This document shows, in pieces, positions 1-7,477 of a DNA stretch of 9,339 nucleotides; position 1 is the first letter of the stretch; every line of letters begins with the position of its first letter. Made by a program: the position numbers and the translations under genes. This DNA is from Synechococcus sp. CPC35 (lineage in GTDB: Bacteria > Cyanobacteriota > Cyanobacteriia > PCC-6307 > Cyanobiaceae): contig NYUU01000106.1 in the NCBI GenBank assembly GCA_002684175.1, forward strand, positions 10,914-20,252. The letters are read 5' to 3'. The notes under the pieces were generated by a model. That model searched no databases. It had not been told where the DNA came from and was given only the letters and a program-made list of their open reading frames with translations.

Positions 1-12
1 GGAAACATTCAT

Positions 13-42
13 AAAAAAGCTCCCTTTCAATGAAAGGGAGCT
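13..42 (-). terminator. Intrinsic terminator after mpeC
   Basis: A perfect 11-bp stem (18-28 with 32-42) closes on a 3-nt loop. Read on the minus strand it is followed by a run of six T (18-13, the first paired in the stem). It starts 48 bp after the mpeC stop, so it should end the mpeC transcript. This is a textbook Rho-independent structure seen directly in the sequence. Confidence 0.9.
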
Positions 43-90
43 GACCACGTAAGGCTCTAGCTAATTACATCCTTAACCTGAATACTCGGA

Positions 91-972
91 TCAGAAGTGA
101 ACTCCGAATGGACGGAACGCTACGTAATCGGTTTGCTTCGGAGGATTGTGACCTGAGTACTGTTGTTGCGGCAGTCTTGCTGCAGGCTTAGATACGGACT
201 TGTATGTGAAGGTGACGGGTTTCACAGCATTTGCTGCAGCTAATGCCAGTGGAGACACAGTTCTACTTCTACTCCCCTGAGCATTGTCGCTGACGGCTAC
301 TTTCGTACTGGAAAGTTCTCTCATCATATTAAATGATGAAGTCATCATCCCAGCATAGGAATCAGCTGTACGCCAGTAGGGCACAATATCTGAGCCGAAG
401 ACTTCGGCATATTCAGCACAATCCGTCAGGCTGTCAATCAAGGCTTCAAATCCTTCTTCAGCCTGCAGTTTGATGCTGGCTTGAATTTCAGCCTGATTAA
501 GAGGAGCGCGTCCCAGAAGGTGTTTGAAGTTCAGTTCAATTCCACGCTGGGGGGCTACAACATGAAAATAGTTGTCTTTGTAGAACGGAGATTTTGCGAG
601 GCCGTTGACGAAATCTCGAACTGTGATTTCGCCGTTCATCAGGCGGACTTCAAGGGAAGTGCAGCGCTCGTTTTCCGTCGGGGGCCTGTTGCCAAAAACC
701 TGACGGTAAGCACTGCGAATGGTCCTCTCAAAAGAGGCAGAATCATCGGGATGGTATTCATCAAAGACCGATCCAAAGGGACATTCGCTATGCAACCTTG
801 GTCCGATACCCAGGCCCATGGATGAGCATGTGTTCCGCTTGAAATCGGCCCTTGAGCCAGCAAATGTGCGAATGACTGTGCTTTTGCCAGCCTTGCTTGC
901 CGTCGCATAGGAGGCAGGCTTTGTTCGGCTGGCCGAAGCCAGACCGTCACGGCTTGTTTGCGTACTAAGCAT
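91..972 (-). CDS. mpeC: Phycoerythrin II gamma subunit / rod linker MpeC
   Basis: This 293-residue protein joins and sits inside class II phycoerythrin hexamers in the outer rod, and as a gamma subunit it also carries a bilin. An N-terminal extension contains Cys49 in the context NTCSSMGLGIGPR, the position where phycourobilin is known to attach in marine Synechococcus MpeC. A single phycobilisome linker domain follows at about residues 75-200, with the family signatures AYRQVFGN, GIELNFKHLLGRAP and EYAEVFGSD. There is no C-terminal CpcD-like domain; the tail is basic and Ser/Ala-rich and ends AFRPFGVHF. Length and Cys49 match the described MpeC rather than its paralogs MpeD or MpeE. It lies downstream of mpeBA but is separated by a terminator and about 300 bp, so it probably has its own promoter. 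The ATG at 972 is preceded by a pyrimidine-rich leader without a clear Shine-Dalgarno. In WH8102, MpeC is reported to fall strongly in high light. Confidence 0.93.
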   Translation of the reverse strand: MLSTQTSRDGLASASRTKPASYATASKAGKSTVIRTFAGSRADFKRNTCSSMGLGIGPRLHSECPFGSVFDEYHPDDSASFERTIRSAYRQVFGNRPPTENERCTSLEVRLMNGEITVRDFVNGLAKSPFYKDNYFHVVAPQRGIELNFKHLLGRAPLNQAEIQASIKLQAEEGFEALIDSLTDCAEYAEVFGSDIVPYWRTADSYAGMMTSSFNMMRELSSTKVAVSDNAQGSRSRTVSPLALAAANAVKPVTFTYKSVSKPAARLPQQQYSGHNPPKQTDYVAFRPFGVHF

Positions 973-998
973 GATGAGGATAAGGGTTGAGTTTGACT

Positions 999-1028
999 AT
1001 TTTATGCCCTCTCAAGCATGCTGGCCAA
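999..1028 (-). promoter_or_regulatory. Candidate mpeC promoter
   Basis: On the minus strand a TTGGCC hexamer (1028-1023) lies 18 bp from TAAAAT (1004-999), which fits a sigma70-type promoter. Initiation would fall near 992 and give a leader of about 20 nt before the mpeC ATG at 972. The rest of the gene-free stretch 973-1266 holds no convincing ORF; on the minus strand the longest ATG ORF I noticed there is about 25 codons. It does contain a GTCA/GACA cluster at 1141-1158. Prediction from sequence only. Confidence 0.4.
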
Positions 1029-1266
1029 TTCAGGAATCGAAGCGGCGTTTGGTTGCTTTTTTGAGAGGATAGGACAGTGACGCTTGATCAGAAAACTGTG
1101 ATTTCATGATTTGCTCATCACTGATTGCGAACATTTAGTCCGTCAATAAAGACAGTCACCAACGCATTCAGACGTCTAAAGGATATTGACTGGAGGAGTA
1201 TTTACACATTAATCAAGCCATTGTTTCAGTTGAACTGATTTGTTGGCCTTCAAAATGGGGTTAGGT

Positions 1267-1294
1267 AAAAAAAAGGGTGGGCTTTTGCCCACCC
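1267..1294 (-). terminator. Intrinsic terminator after mpeBA
   Basis: A perfect 8-bp GC-rich stem (1275-1282 with 1287-1294) has a 4-nt loop. Read on the minus strand it is followed by eight T (1274-1267). It lies 42 bp after the mpeA stop and marks the end of the mpeBA transcript, isolating it from mpeC. Confidence 0.92.
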
Positions 1295-1336
1295 CCTCCA
1301 TCAGATCGAGATCATCAATCAGCTTTGAACTGATAA

Positions 1337-1852
<516 letters not shown>

Positions 1853-1880
1853 TCAGATGTGCAGAAATGAAATCTCTGGC

Positions 1881-2594
<714 letters not shown>

Positions 2595-3794
2595 TCATGA
2601 CAACTTCTTAAGTACTTGTTTGCAGGTCCATTTCAGTGGTAACCAATATGCCGTTTCCGAAAGCTCTGTCAGAAGAGGCTTCTGGTCTGTGAGGCCATGG
2701 GACAAACAGCCCCAGGCAGCTGCAATCCTCGACTTCGTGTACTGAGGGATGGTTTCAGCGAGTGCAAGGCGCAACAAGTCGCTGCGTCCTTCCAGACCTT
2801 GCAGCCCGACGACAAGGGTCAGGTAGTAATGGGTCACATAATCGCTCCATAACTTTTCTTTAATTTTGTCAATTAGTTCAATCTTTTCGTGCATTTGCAT
2901 CGCCATCAGGCTGGCGGCTCCTCCATATTGTCGAGCTTCGTCGCGATGTTGAAGATTATTTTCAATGTCAATGGGATCAATGGCGCTGATCCATTCTTTT
3001 CTCAAATTCAATTTTTGGGGATTGTCTTGTAAGAGGCTGGTAATCTGAGAAATATATTCTTCTGGGACATCACCCGTTTTGTCTGGATCAACCAATTGAA
3101 ATGCGCTTTTTGCTCTGAGCGACATTGAAACGGGAGCAGTGATCAAAGCTTCGATTTGCGTCACATCGCCAGCATCACCGAGGTCGATTACGGCAGAGCG
3201 CCTGCGACCAGCTATTGGATCACAGAGTTGAGGTATCAGATCACTCAGGTATTGATTTTTACCCTCGATTTTGGCTAAGTATGCTTTGGCGGCTCCAGAA
3301 ACAAGTGGATTTTCGTCATCAGCAAGTTGTTTTATCTCTTCAGCTGCTTTTTTAACACCCATTCGGCAAAGTGCCTGTATGACGGCTCGCTTCTGTATGT
3401 CTCCGCCTTCAAGGGTTTTGATTATTTTGAGTTGGTCTGCATCAGTTAATTGATCTCCTATTTTGGTGATTGCATCCACCGCATTGATAACAGCTGCCTC
3501 ATCATCATTGCATTGCAGTGCTTTGAATAAGCAAGGGAGTGCTTTGCTGCTTTTGCGTCTGCCGAGGGCATCGATTGCTTTTCTTCGTGTAATTCTGTCG
3601 TATAAATGTTCAGGATTTAGTTCAGCTGCTTTGATCAATGCATCGAGTGATTCATCACTGTGACTCACTCCTAATCTTGTGGCAGCCATGTATTTATCTA
3701 CAGGTCGTTCCAATGTGTCTGGATCTGCCAATATCAAAGCCAATGCCCGTTCTTCTGTAAGTCCTTCAACTAAATTGTCGAAACGTTCGGCCAT
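2595..3794 (-). CDS. mpeY: HEAT-repeat phycobilin lyase, MpeY or MpeQ type
   Basis: This 399-residue soluble protein belongs to the CpcE/CpeY/MpeY/MpeZ (E/F) clan of bilin lyases. Alpha-helical HEAT-like repeats are visible at about residues 35-175, for example [11 protein letters not shown] followed by ALPCLFKAL and [15 protein letters not shown], and again near 185-215 with [15 protein letters not shown]. Length of about 400 and position directly upstream of mpeBA fit the lyase for alpha PEII Cys83. In known strains this position holds MpeY, which attaches phycoerythrobilin, or MpeQ, which attaches and isomerises it to phycourobilin. I cannot tell these apart by eye, so the symbol is provisional. 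The ATG at 3794 follows the stop of a 58-codon ORF by 13 bp, implying co-transcription. The gap to mpeB is 177 bp. Base composition is more AT-rich than in mpeBA, as expected of a weakly expressed enzyme gene. Confidence 0.8.
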   Translation of the reverse strand: MAERFDNLVEGLTEERALALILADPDTLERPVDKYMAATRLGVSHSDESLDALIKAAELNPEHLYDRITRRKAIDALGRRKSSKALPCLFKALQCNDDEAAVINAVDAITKIGDQLTDADQLKIIKTLEGGDIQKRAVIQALCRMGVKKAAEEIKQLADDENPLVSGAAKAYLAKIEGKNQYLSDLIPQLCDPIAGRRRSAVIDLGDAGDVTQIEALITAPVSMSLRAKSAFQLVDPDKTGDVPEEYISQITSLLQDNPQKLNLRKEWISAIDPIDIENNLQHRDEARQYGGAASLMAMQMHEKIELIDKIKEKLWSDYVTHYYLTLVVGLQGLEGRSDLLRLALAETIPQYTKSRIAAAWGCLSHGLTDQKPLLTELSETAYWLPLKWTCKQVLKKLS

Positions 3795-3807
3795 TGTTTT
3801 CTAGAGG

Positions 3808-3984
3808 TTATGAAAAAATGATCTTCTTTGATTTCAGCTTAATTTCGTTTGCAGAGAGGCTGTTGTGTTTTGCTCGGTTTGCAACGTTAAAGCTGTTTTG
3901 AAGAGCATGCATCCGGACAACTATACCATTCTGTTCGATCTCAATGTCGTCGTCGCGATCCTTTTCATCGTTTAATGTAAACAT
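3808..3984 (-). CDS. Small uncharacterised protein upstream of the lyase
   Basis: A 58-codon ATG ORF ends 13 bp before the HEAT-repeat lyase gene. The N-terminus is very acidic (MFTLNDEKDRDDDIEIEQNG) and the C-terminus is basic (ANEIKLKSKKIIFS). There is no signal peptide, membrane segment or cysteine. The purine-rich stretch AAGGGA lies 5 bp upstream of the ATG, a better ribosome binding site than those of neighbouring genes. Tight spacing and same strand suggest an operon with the lyase, perhaps as accessory factor or leader ORF. I do not recognise the family. Marine Synechococcus rod regions contain several conserved genes called 'unk', and this may be one of them. Confidence 0.55.
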   Translation of the reverse strand: MFTLNDEKDRDDDIEIEQNGIVVRMHALQNSFNVANRAKHNSLSANEIKLKSKKIIFS

Positions 3985-4008
3985 CTTTTCCCTTCGGCAT
4001 ATAATAAC

Positions 4009-4039
4009 TTGAAGCTGTCATTCCTAGGACTGTTATGAT
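4009..4039 (+). promoter_or_regulatory. Candidate promoter of the small plus-strand genes
   Basis: TTGAAG (4009-4014) and TATGAT (4034-4039) are separated by 19 bp, slightly longer than ideal. Initiation near 4046 would leave a leader of about 15 nt before the ATG at 4061. The same 76-bp gap (3985-4060) must also serve the divergent minus-strand genes; there TATTAT at 4006-4001 is a possible -10 without a clear -35. Weak evidence. Confidence 0.3.
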
Positions 4040-4060
4040 GATGAAAATTCAATCTTTTCT

Positions 4061-4381
4061 ATGCCTGTTTCCGCAGAGCTCGAGCAATCTCTCCCTCGGT
4101 TTGTGGATGCTGTGAAGGAGAGCGATGATTTCCAGAATGGTTTAAATTCTGTCACAAATTTGGACCAATTAAAGACTATCGTGAAACAGATTGATCCAGT
4201 TTTAACTGGTGCAGCAATAATTCCTTATGAGCAGGCCACGAGCCCCCCTAAAATCACTATTGATTCAGGAATACTTCAGGCAAATATTCTATGGCGGTTG
4301 TTGCGCTGCCCTGGAGGACCACTAGTTCTCCAGATGATCTGTAAAGAAGTTAATTTTGCTTTGTGGATTGAAAGTTGCTGA
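4061..4381 (+). CDS. Small Nif11-like protein (first of three)
   Basis: This 106-residue protein of unknown function is the first of three small plus-strand genes lying between the two minus-strand phycoerythrin blocks. Residues about 5-45 (LEQSLPRFVDAVKESDDFQ, then LDQLKTIVKQI) resemble the N-terminal helices of Nif11-domain proteins, though less clearly than the next two genes. The C-terminal half contains CPGGPLVLQMICKEV and no recognised domain. It has no transmembrane segment or signal peptide. Its TGA shares a base with the ATG of the next gene (TGATG at 4379-4383), so translation is likely coupled. No good Shine-Dalgarno precedes the ATG at 4061. The role is unknown; location suggests a link to phycoerythrin synthesis or its regulation. 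Confidence 0.7.
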   Translation: MPVSAELEQSLPRFVDAVKESDDFQNGLNSVTNLDQLKTIVKQIDPVLTGAAIIPYEQATSPPKITIDSGILQANILWRLLRCPGGPLVLQMICKEVNFALWIESC

Positions 4382-4665
4382 TGAATTATTCTCAATATAT
4401 CGATGAGTTTGTTCAAGCAGTAATTTACGATCATTCCGTTGCCACAGGCTTGAAAGCATGTGAGAGTAATCAGCAAATAGTTGATTATGCTTTTTCGCTT
4501 GGATATTCTTTCACCCATAGTGAGTGGAGCGATTATGTTGAAGCGGATTGGCTTTTACTGCCTGCTCCTCAATCTGATTTGATTCGAGCTGCTGATGTGA
4601 CTCACTGGTCGTGGGCTTTTCGTCAAGTCAGTTCCTGGAGGGCGATGCTGATGGAAGGGGCATGA
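4381..4665 (+). CDS. Small Nif11-domain protein (second of three)
   Basis: This 94-residue protein has a good Nif11-like pattern at residues about 6-52: DEFVQAVIYDHSVATGLK, a spacer, then IVDYAFSLGYSFTHSEW. The helix, loop and 'A..LGY.FT..E' turn are characteristic of the family. The tail is rich in tryptophan (THWSWAFRQVSSWR). I start it at the ATG at 4381, which overlaps the previous stop by one base, rather than at a TTG two codons upstream. No catalytic residues or localisation signals are visible. Nif11 domains occur as leaders of RiPP precursors and as stand-alone small proteins; no double-glycine cleavage site or core peptide is present here, so the stand-alone type is more likely. Confidence 0.75.
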   Translation: MNYSQYIDEFVQAVIYDHSVATGLKACESNQQIVDYAFSLGYSFTHSEWSDYVEADWLLLPAPQSDLIRAADVTHWSWAFRQVSSWRAMLMEGA

Positions 4666-4736
4666 CAGAAAAAGCAGACACAAATCTGGTGAGTCATGCG
4701 TTAAAATGATTTAAAGACTATTTGTTTCAAGAAATC

Positions 4737-4958
4737 ATGTCAGAAGTTCAACAAGATGCTGTTCTGAATTCATTTATTGAATTAGCGCGAAAAGACCAGG
4801 CTCTGAAAGCTGAAATAAAAGCAGCACTGAATCAAGAACAAGTGATTGCAATCGCAGCATCTCGTGGGTATGAATTCGACTCTCTAACGATTTTAAGGAA
4901 ATGGAGTCAACATACTGATTTTTCGAAAGATACTTGGATGGGTTGGTTTGAAGAATAA
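4737..4958 (+). CDS. Small Nif11-domain protein (third of three)
   Basis: This 73-residue acidic protein fits the Nif11 pattern well: LNSFIELARKDQALKAEIKA, then QEQVIAIAASRGYEFDSLTI, ending in a tryptophan-rich tail (KWSQHTDF, TWMGWFEE). The ATG at 4737 is preferred over the in-frame TTG at 4722, because MSEVQQDAVL gives a normal family N-terminus. It lies 71 bp after the second gene, enough for its own signal (TAAAAT at 4702-4707 could be a -10, but no -35 is clear). It ends 6 bp from the stop of the convergent cpeR. Its function is unknown. Confidence 0.75.
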   Translation: MSEVQQDAVLNSFIELARKDQALKAEIKAALNQEQVIAIAASRGYEFDSLTILRKWSQHTDFSKDTWMGWFEE

Positions 4959-4977
4959 ATTATTTTAGGAATTTATT
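4954..4977. terminator. AT-only hairpin between convergent genes
   Basis: An 8-bp inverted repeat (4954-4961 with 4970-4977, loop 8 nt) spans the stop codons of the third Nif11-like gene and of cpeR. It is symmetric enough to act in both directions. All pairs are A-U, so it is weak as a terminator. Confidence 0.25.
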
Positions 4978-5270
4978 TCAGAATATCGGGTAAATTTACT
5001 ACCCTTTTTTGCCCAGTATGTGACAAGTGTTTCTCCTCCAGGTCTAGGTACACTTGCAATTGCCCTTAGTATTTTAAATGAACGTTTGGGCCCCATCGGC
5101 CAATTTCCTACTGCTTTAACGGAACGAATTCGCCCCCCAATTGCTTGAATGCAATTGTCAAATTTGTCCAGTTGAGTTTGGTCAACAGTTTCAAAGATAA
5201 AATCACTTCCCTCACAAATTAAATGGTGAGAACGAATCCAGGCTTTGATTTGCTTCTCTTTGTCTACCAT
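4965..5270 (-). CDS. cpeR: Phycoerythrin activator CpeR
   Basis: This 101-residue protein matches the CpeR family in length and signature: KAWIRSHHLICEG near the start, FIFETVDQTQLDKF, AIGGRI, VGNWPMGPKRSFKILRA and a C-terminal YWAKKGSKFTRYSEIN. In Fremyella diplosiphon CpeR is needed to activate cpeBA and related genes. It is a cytoplasmic regulator without a standard DNA-binding domain that I can see. Here it is the last gene of the cpeE-S-T-R run. Its ATG lies 3 bp after the cpeT stop, so it is surely co-transcribed. That it acts on mpeBA in this organism is inference. Confidence 0.9.
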   Translation of the reverse strand: MVDKEKQIKAWIRSHHLICEGSDFIFETVDQTQLDKFDNCIQAIGGRIRSVKAVGNWPMGPKRSFKILRAIASVPRPGGETLVTYWAKKGSKFTRYSEINS

Positions 5271-5273
5271 ACC

Positions 5274-5888
5274 CTATATTAAATCTTGATTCCAATTGTC
5301 TTGAATGAATGTCGATAGACTTTCGATCCTTTTAAATCGCAGTAATCCATGCTCTGATCCCCAGATCTGTTTATCAGTTTCGGGATCAAAGCCTCTATCT
5401 CGACTAATCCAAGTATTTTGATCGACTTCAACCTCACTCACAAGGTATGTCATCATTCCATTCCTTGGAACCAAGCAACTCTTTCCTGGTTCAACCATGC
5501 CAATATAGTGTCCTGTGTTTTTCATTTTAAAGTGCATACTACACCCGCATCTGCTTTGTAATTTATTTTTTTGAATATCATTTATTAGGGAAGGATTAAG
5601 GCCTGCTCCTGCCAATCTTTTACTGTTTGATATGCCGTAGTTGGTCATAACAAAGATGTCCTCATCCATTGACAATCGATGGATGCCTTGTCGGTAGGGA
5701 TCCCATGGTGCGTAGTCGTAACATTGTTCGGAATAAAATCCTGGACCATCAAAAATATGCCATGGCAGAGGCCTAAAATATATCTTTATCCTCGCAAATT
5801 CTTTGGGATTTTGTTGTGATTGCTCAAAATTATCATAGATGCCAGCTAGTATTTTTGAAAACTCGATGAGCGGACTTTTTATATTCAT
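5274..5888 (-). CDS. cpeT: CpeT-family phycobilin lyase
   Basis: This 204-residue protein is of the CpcT/CpeT family, whose members attach bilins to the C-terminal cysteine of beta phycobiliproteins (Cys153/155 in phycocyanin, about Cys159/165 in phycoerythrin). Family motifs are visible in order: GPGFYSEQCYDYAPWDPYRQG at residues about 48-68, with HRL following; RCGCSMHF at 113-120; EPGKSCLVPRNG at 133-144; YLVSEVEV at 148-155; and GFDPETDKQIWGSEHG at 166-181. Length is normal. It fits between cpeS (12 bp upstream) and cpeR (3 bp downstream), the same order as in freshwater cpeSTR. The likely substrate is the Cys159-equivalent of MpeB and/or CpeB; the exact site here is inferred from the family. 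ACGAGG before the ATG may serve as ribosome binding site. Confidence 0.9.
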   Translation of the reverse strand: MNIKSPLIEFSKILAGIYDNFEQSQQNPKEFARIKIYFRPLPWHIFDGPGFYSEQCYDYAPWDPYRQGIHRLSMDEDIFVMTNYGISNSKRLAGAGLNPSLINDIQKNKLQSRCGCSMHFKMKNTGHYIGMVEPGKSCLVPRNGMMTYLVSEVEVDQNTWISRDRGFDPETDKQIWGSEHGLLRFKRIESLSTFIQDNWNQDLI

Positions 5889-5900
5889 GGGAGGCCTCGT

Positions 5901-6440
5901 TTATTTTTTTATAATTCTTACTTCAGAAGCAAAAGAGGCTTGAAGGATTCCAGAGCCAGCTGATGTCTTAAGCACTGAAGATCGACATCTTACGTTCTCA
6001 GATATGAACCAAATCCTCTCCTCTGCAATGGACTGTTCATAACTTGTCGTTAGAATAAACGTTCCGTCATTTAAAAATTGATAATCAGAGGCTGCAAATT
6101 CAGACTCTGCATACCCAACGCTCCGTAGTAATTCGCCTGAATATTCATCCTTCGGGATGGGAATAATTAGGCATGATCCTGAAGAAACCTCTGATGGATC
6201 ATCCGGTTCCCAGTCGCTTTCAGCGTTCCATTCCATTTTAAATGGAGAAATTATTTTGGTTGAATCTGCGTGTCTCTTACATGATATTAAAAAGTTTTGT
6301 ATTTCTGGCTCAGTTGCTTTGATCGGAGTGATATTTATTTCGCTAAGTACATCTTCAAATTGCTGAAATGCAAGGGAATGGCCTGATCGCATCGATCGCC
6401 ATTCCCCGATGCTTTGAGCAACAAATTGCTCAATTGTCAT
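5901..6440 (-). CDS. cpeS: CpeS-family phycobilin lyase
   Basis: This 179-residue protein is of the CpcS/CpeS family, lipocalin-like beta barrels that attach bilins to Cys82/84 of phycobiliproteins. Motifs are SIGEWRSMRSGHSLAFQQFE near the N-terminus (with Arg18), the acidic SDWEPDD, YQFLNDGTFILTTSYE, and the hallmark EERIWFISENVRCRSS at residues 140-155. The expected substrate is Cys82 of beta phycoerythrin. I start at the ATG at 6440, giving the family N-terminus MTIEQFVAQSIGEW; a longer frame to 6476 would add a hydrophobic, unconserved MMLLLL segment. The start overlaps the end of an upstream 61-codon ORF by 11 bp. A strong hairpin is embedded at 6374-6406. Confidence 0.92.
   Translation of the reverse strand: MTIEQFVAQSIGEWRSMRSGHSLAFQQFEDVLSEINITPIKATEPEIQNFLISCKRHADSTKIISPFKMEWNAESDWEPDDPSEVSSGSCLIIPIPKDEYSGELLRSVGYAESEFAASDYQFLNDGTFILTTSYEQSIAEERIWFISENVRCRSSVLKTSAGSGILQASFASEVRIIKK
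6374..6406. repeat. Strong inverted repeat inside the start of cpeS
   Basis: A perfect 9-bp arm pair (6374-6382 with 6398-6406) encloses a 2-nt bulge (6383-6384) and a further 5-bp arm pair (6385-6389 with 6393-6397) around a CAT loop: 14 bp in all. It covers nucleotides 35-67 of cpeS, over the conserved GEWRSMRSGH codons. The inner part resembles, but is not, the HIP1 octamer GCGATCGC. Confidence 0.6.
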
Positions 6441-6615
6441 ATTGATTGTTATTTTGCTCAGAAGCAAAAGCATCAATTGACGGACGATTAATCTGAGTCA
6501 TATTGACCATCGATTCAATCATCATGGACATCGCCATGGGAGTGCTCGATACTGATTGATGAAATGCTGAGTTTTGATTTTTGCGTTCGTTCGATGTATT
6601 GCGAAAAATTGGCAT
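6430..6615 (-). CDS. Small hypothetical protein overlapping cpeS
   Basis: A 61-codon ATG ORF lies in the cpeE-cpeS gap and overlaps the cpeS start by 11 bp, an arrangement typical of translational coupling. The product is hydrophilic with a methionine-rich stretch (TPMAMSMMIESMVNMTQI) and an Asn/Gln-rich end. There is no recognised domain, cysteine or signal peptide. No Shine-Dalgarno precedes the ATG. It may be a real small protein, or simply open leader sequence of cpeS. Without it the gap would be 284 bp, unusually long within this operon. Confidence 0.42.
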   Translation of the reverse strand: MPIFRNTSNERKNQNSAFHQSVSSTPMAMSMMIESMVNMTQINRPSIDAFASEQNNNQYDN

Positions 6616-6688
6616 GAGATCAATCAGTGGTCAGAGCAAAGTTGGTAAAGATTTTCGGGCTGCGTTAAGCACTCTTAAATTATGGCAT

Positions 6689-6716
6689 GCGCTGTCTCAA
6701 GAGTAGAGGACAGCGC
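6689..6716 (-). other. Stem-loop after cpeE
   Basis: A perfect 8-bp GC-rich stem (6689-6696 with 6709-6716, loop 12 nt) begins 8 nt after the cpeE stop. No T-run follows on the minus strand, so it is not a standard intrinsic terminator. It could stabilise the 3' end of a processed linker mRNA or reduce expression of the lyase genes. Confidence 0.5.
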
Positions 6717-6724
6717 CGCAACGG

Positions 6725-7453
6725 TTAAACTTTCGAAATAGAGAGAATTCTTCCACCCTGTGCAAGGATCCCCTTGATTGTTGCAGACATTGAAGCTTGG
6801 TTCACGACTGATTTCTGCATCACTCTTCGATTGGCGCCAACTTGTCTTCGTGATGCCCAGCTGATCGACAGTGCCTTTGCGTTACCAACACTTTTCCTTT
6901 CTTTAATAACCGGGGATTTAGCGGAACATAAACTTTCAAGTAATCTTGGCTCTCTGTCTGCACCATCATATCCGGCATAGCCTGCGTCGATACGATTTGC
7001 TCTTGCATAAGCAATCGTACGGCCTCCTTGCATTGTTGTTGCCGCACGATTGTAAGGAACCTGATCGACACCGAATGCGGCAAGATATTCTTCGGAGTAT
7101 GTATAACTAGCGATTTCTGCTTCGAATCCTTCATCCTGAAGCAGTCTGACGTGTTGCATTAACTCCTTCTGGTCATGGGGGGGTCTGCCAAGCAGATGCT
7201 TGAAATTCAGCTCGACAAATTTGTAAGGGCTGTTTGTCTCAAGAAATAATTTTTTGTATGTACCAGACTGAGCAAGAGCTGTAACCAGTCCTTGTACAGT
7301 CAGGTCTCCATTGAAGAACAGGGCTTCAATGGAGTTATTGATGTCGAGCTCCATCAAGTGTCTGTTTCCAAAAACTTGTCTATAGGCTTGTTTTATGACG
7401 ACCGCAGCATGCGCTGTGTCAACATTGGCTTGGGAGGCGAGAGTTGCAGTCAT
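6725..7453 (-). CDS. cpeE: Phycoerythrin I-associated rod linker CpeE
   Basis: This 242-residue rod linker has one phycobilisome linker domain at about residues 15-135 (AYRQVFGN, YKFVELNFKHLLGRPP, EEYLAAFGVDQVPYNR) and a degenerate CpcD-like C-terminus ending GILAQGGRILSISKV. It should join phycoerythrin I discs in the rod. The name rests on its place between the CpeD-containing MpeD and cpeS, as in cpeCDESTR; CpeC and CpeE cannot be separated with certainty by eye. Only 24 bp separate its ATG from the T-run of the terminator behind mpeD, so it has no room for its own promoter there and is probably expressed by readthrough. The leader just before the ATG is CCCAAACCACC, with no Shine-Dalgarno. 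Confidence 0.85.
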   Translation of the reverse strand: MTATLASQANVDTAHAAVVIKQAYRQVFGNRHLMELDINNSIEALFFNGDLTVQGLVTALAQSGTYKKLFLETNSPYKFVELNFKHLLGRPPHDQKELMQHVRLLQDEGFEAEIASYTYSEEYLAAFGVDQVPYNRAATTMQGGRTIAYARANRIDAGYAGYDGADREPRLLESLCSAKSPVIKERKSVGNAKALSISWASRRQVGANRRVMQKSVVNQASMSATIKGILAQGGRILSISKV

Positions 7454-7477
7454 GGTGGTTTGGGAAATTAATGGAGT

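Noticed and set aside
481..825. Plus-strand ORF of 114 codons
   Set aside because: It lies entirely opposite the conserved mpeC linker domain; the product resembles nothing and is a reading-frame shadow.
1019..1081. Twenty-codon plus-strand ORF between mpeC and mpeA
   Set aside because: Very short, no ribosome binding site, and it overlaps the candidate mpeC promoter on the other strand.
4061..4665. Idea that the first two Nif11-like genes are one gene split by a frameshift
   Set aside because: Each has its own Nif11-like N-terminal region and the TGATG overlap is a normal coupling arrangement.
4381..4958. Idea that the Nif11-like proteins are RiPP precursor peptides
   Set aside because: No double-glycine or similar leader cleavage site, no Cys/Ser/Thr-rich core, and no modifying enzyme or transporter in the window.
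5138..5157. Perfect 7-bp inverted repeat CAATTGC/GCAATTG inside cpeR
   Set aside because: AT-rich, no T-run, in mid-gene; such a repeat is expected by chance in this length of sequence.
6441..6476. Longer cpeS start giving MMLLLLSKITIN, possibly a signal peptide
   Set aside because: Too short and without a charged N-terminus or cleavage site; CpeS proteins are cytoplasmic and begin near MTIEQF.
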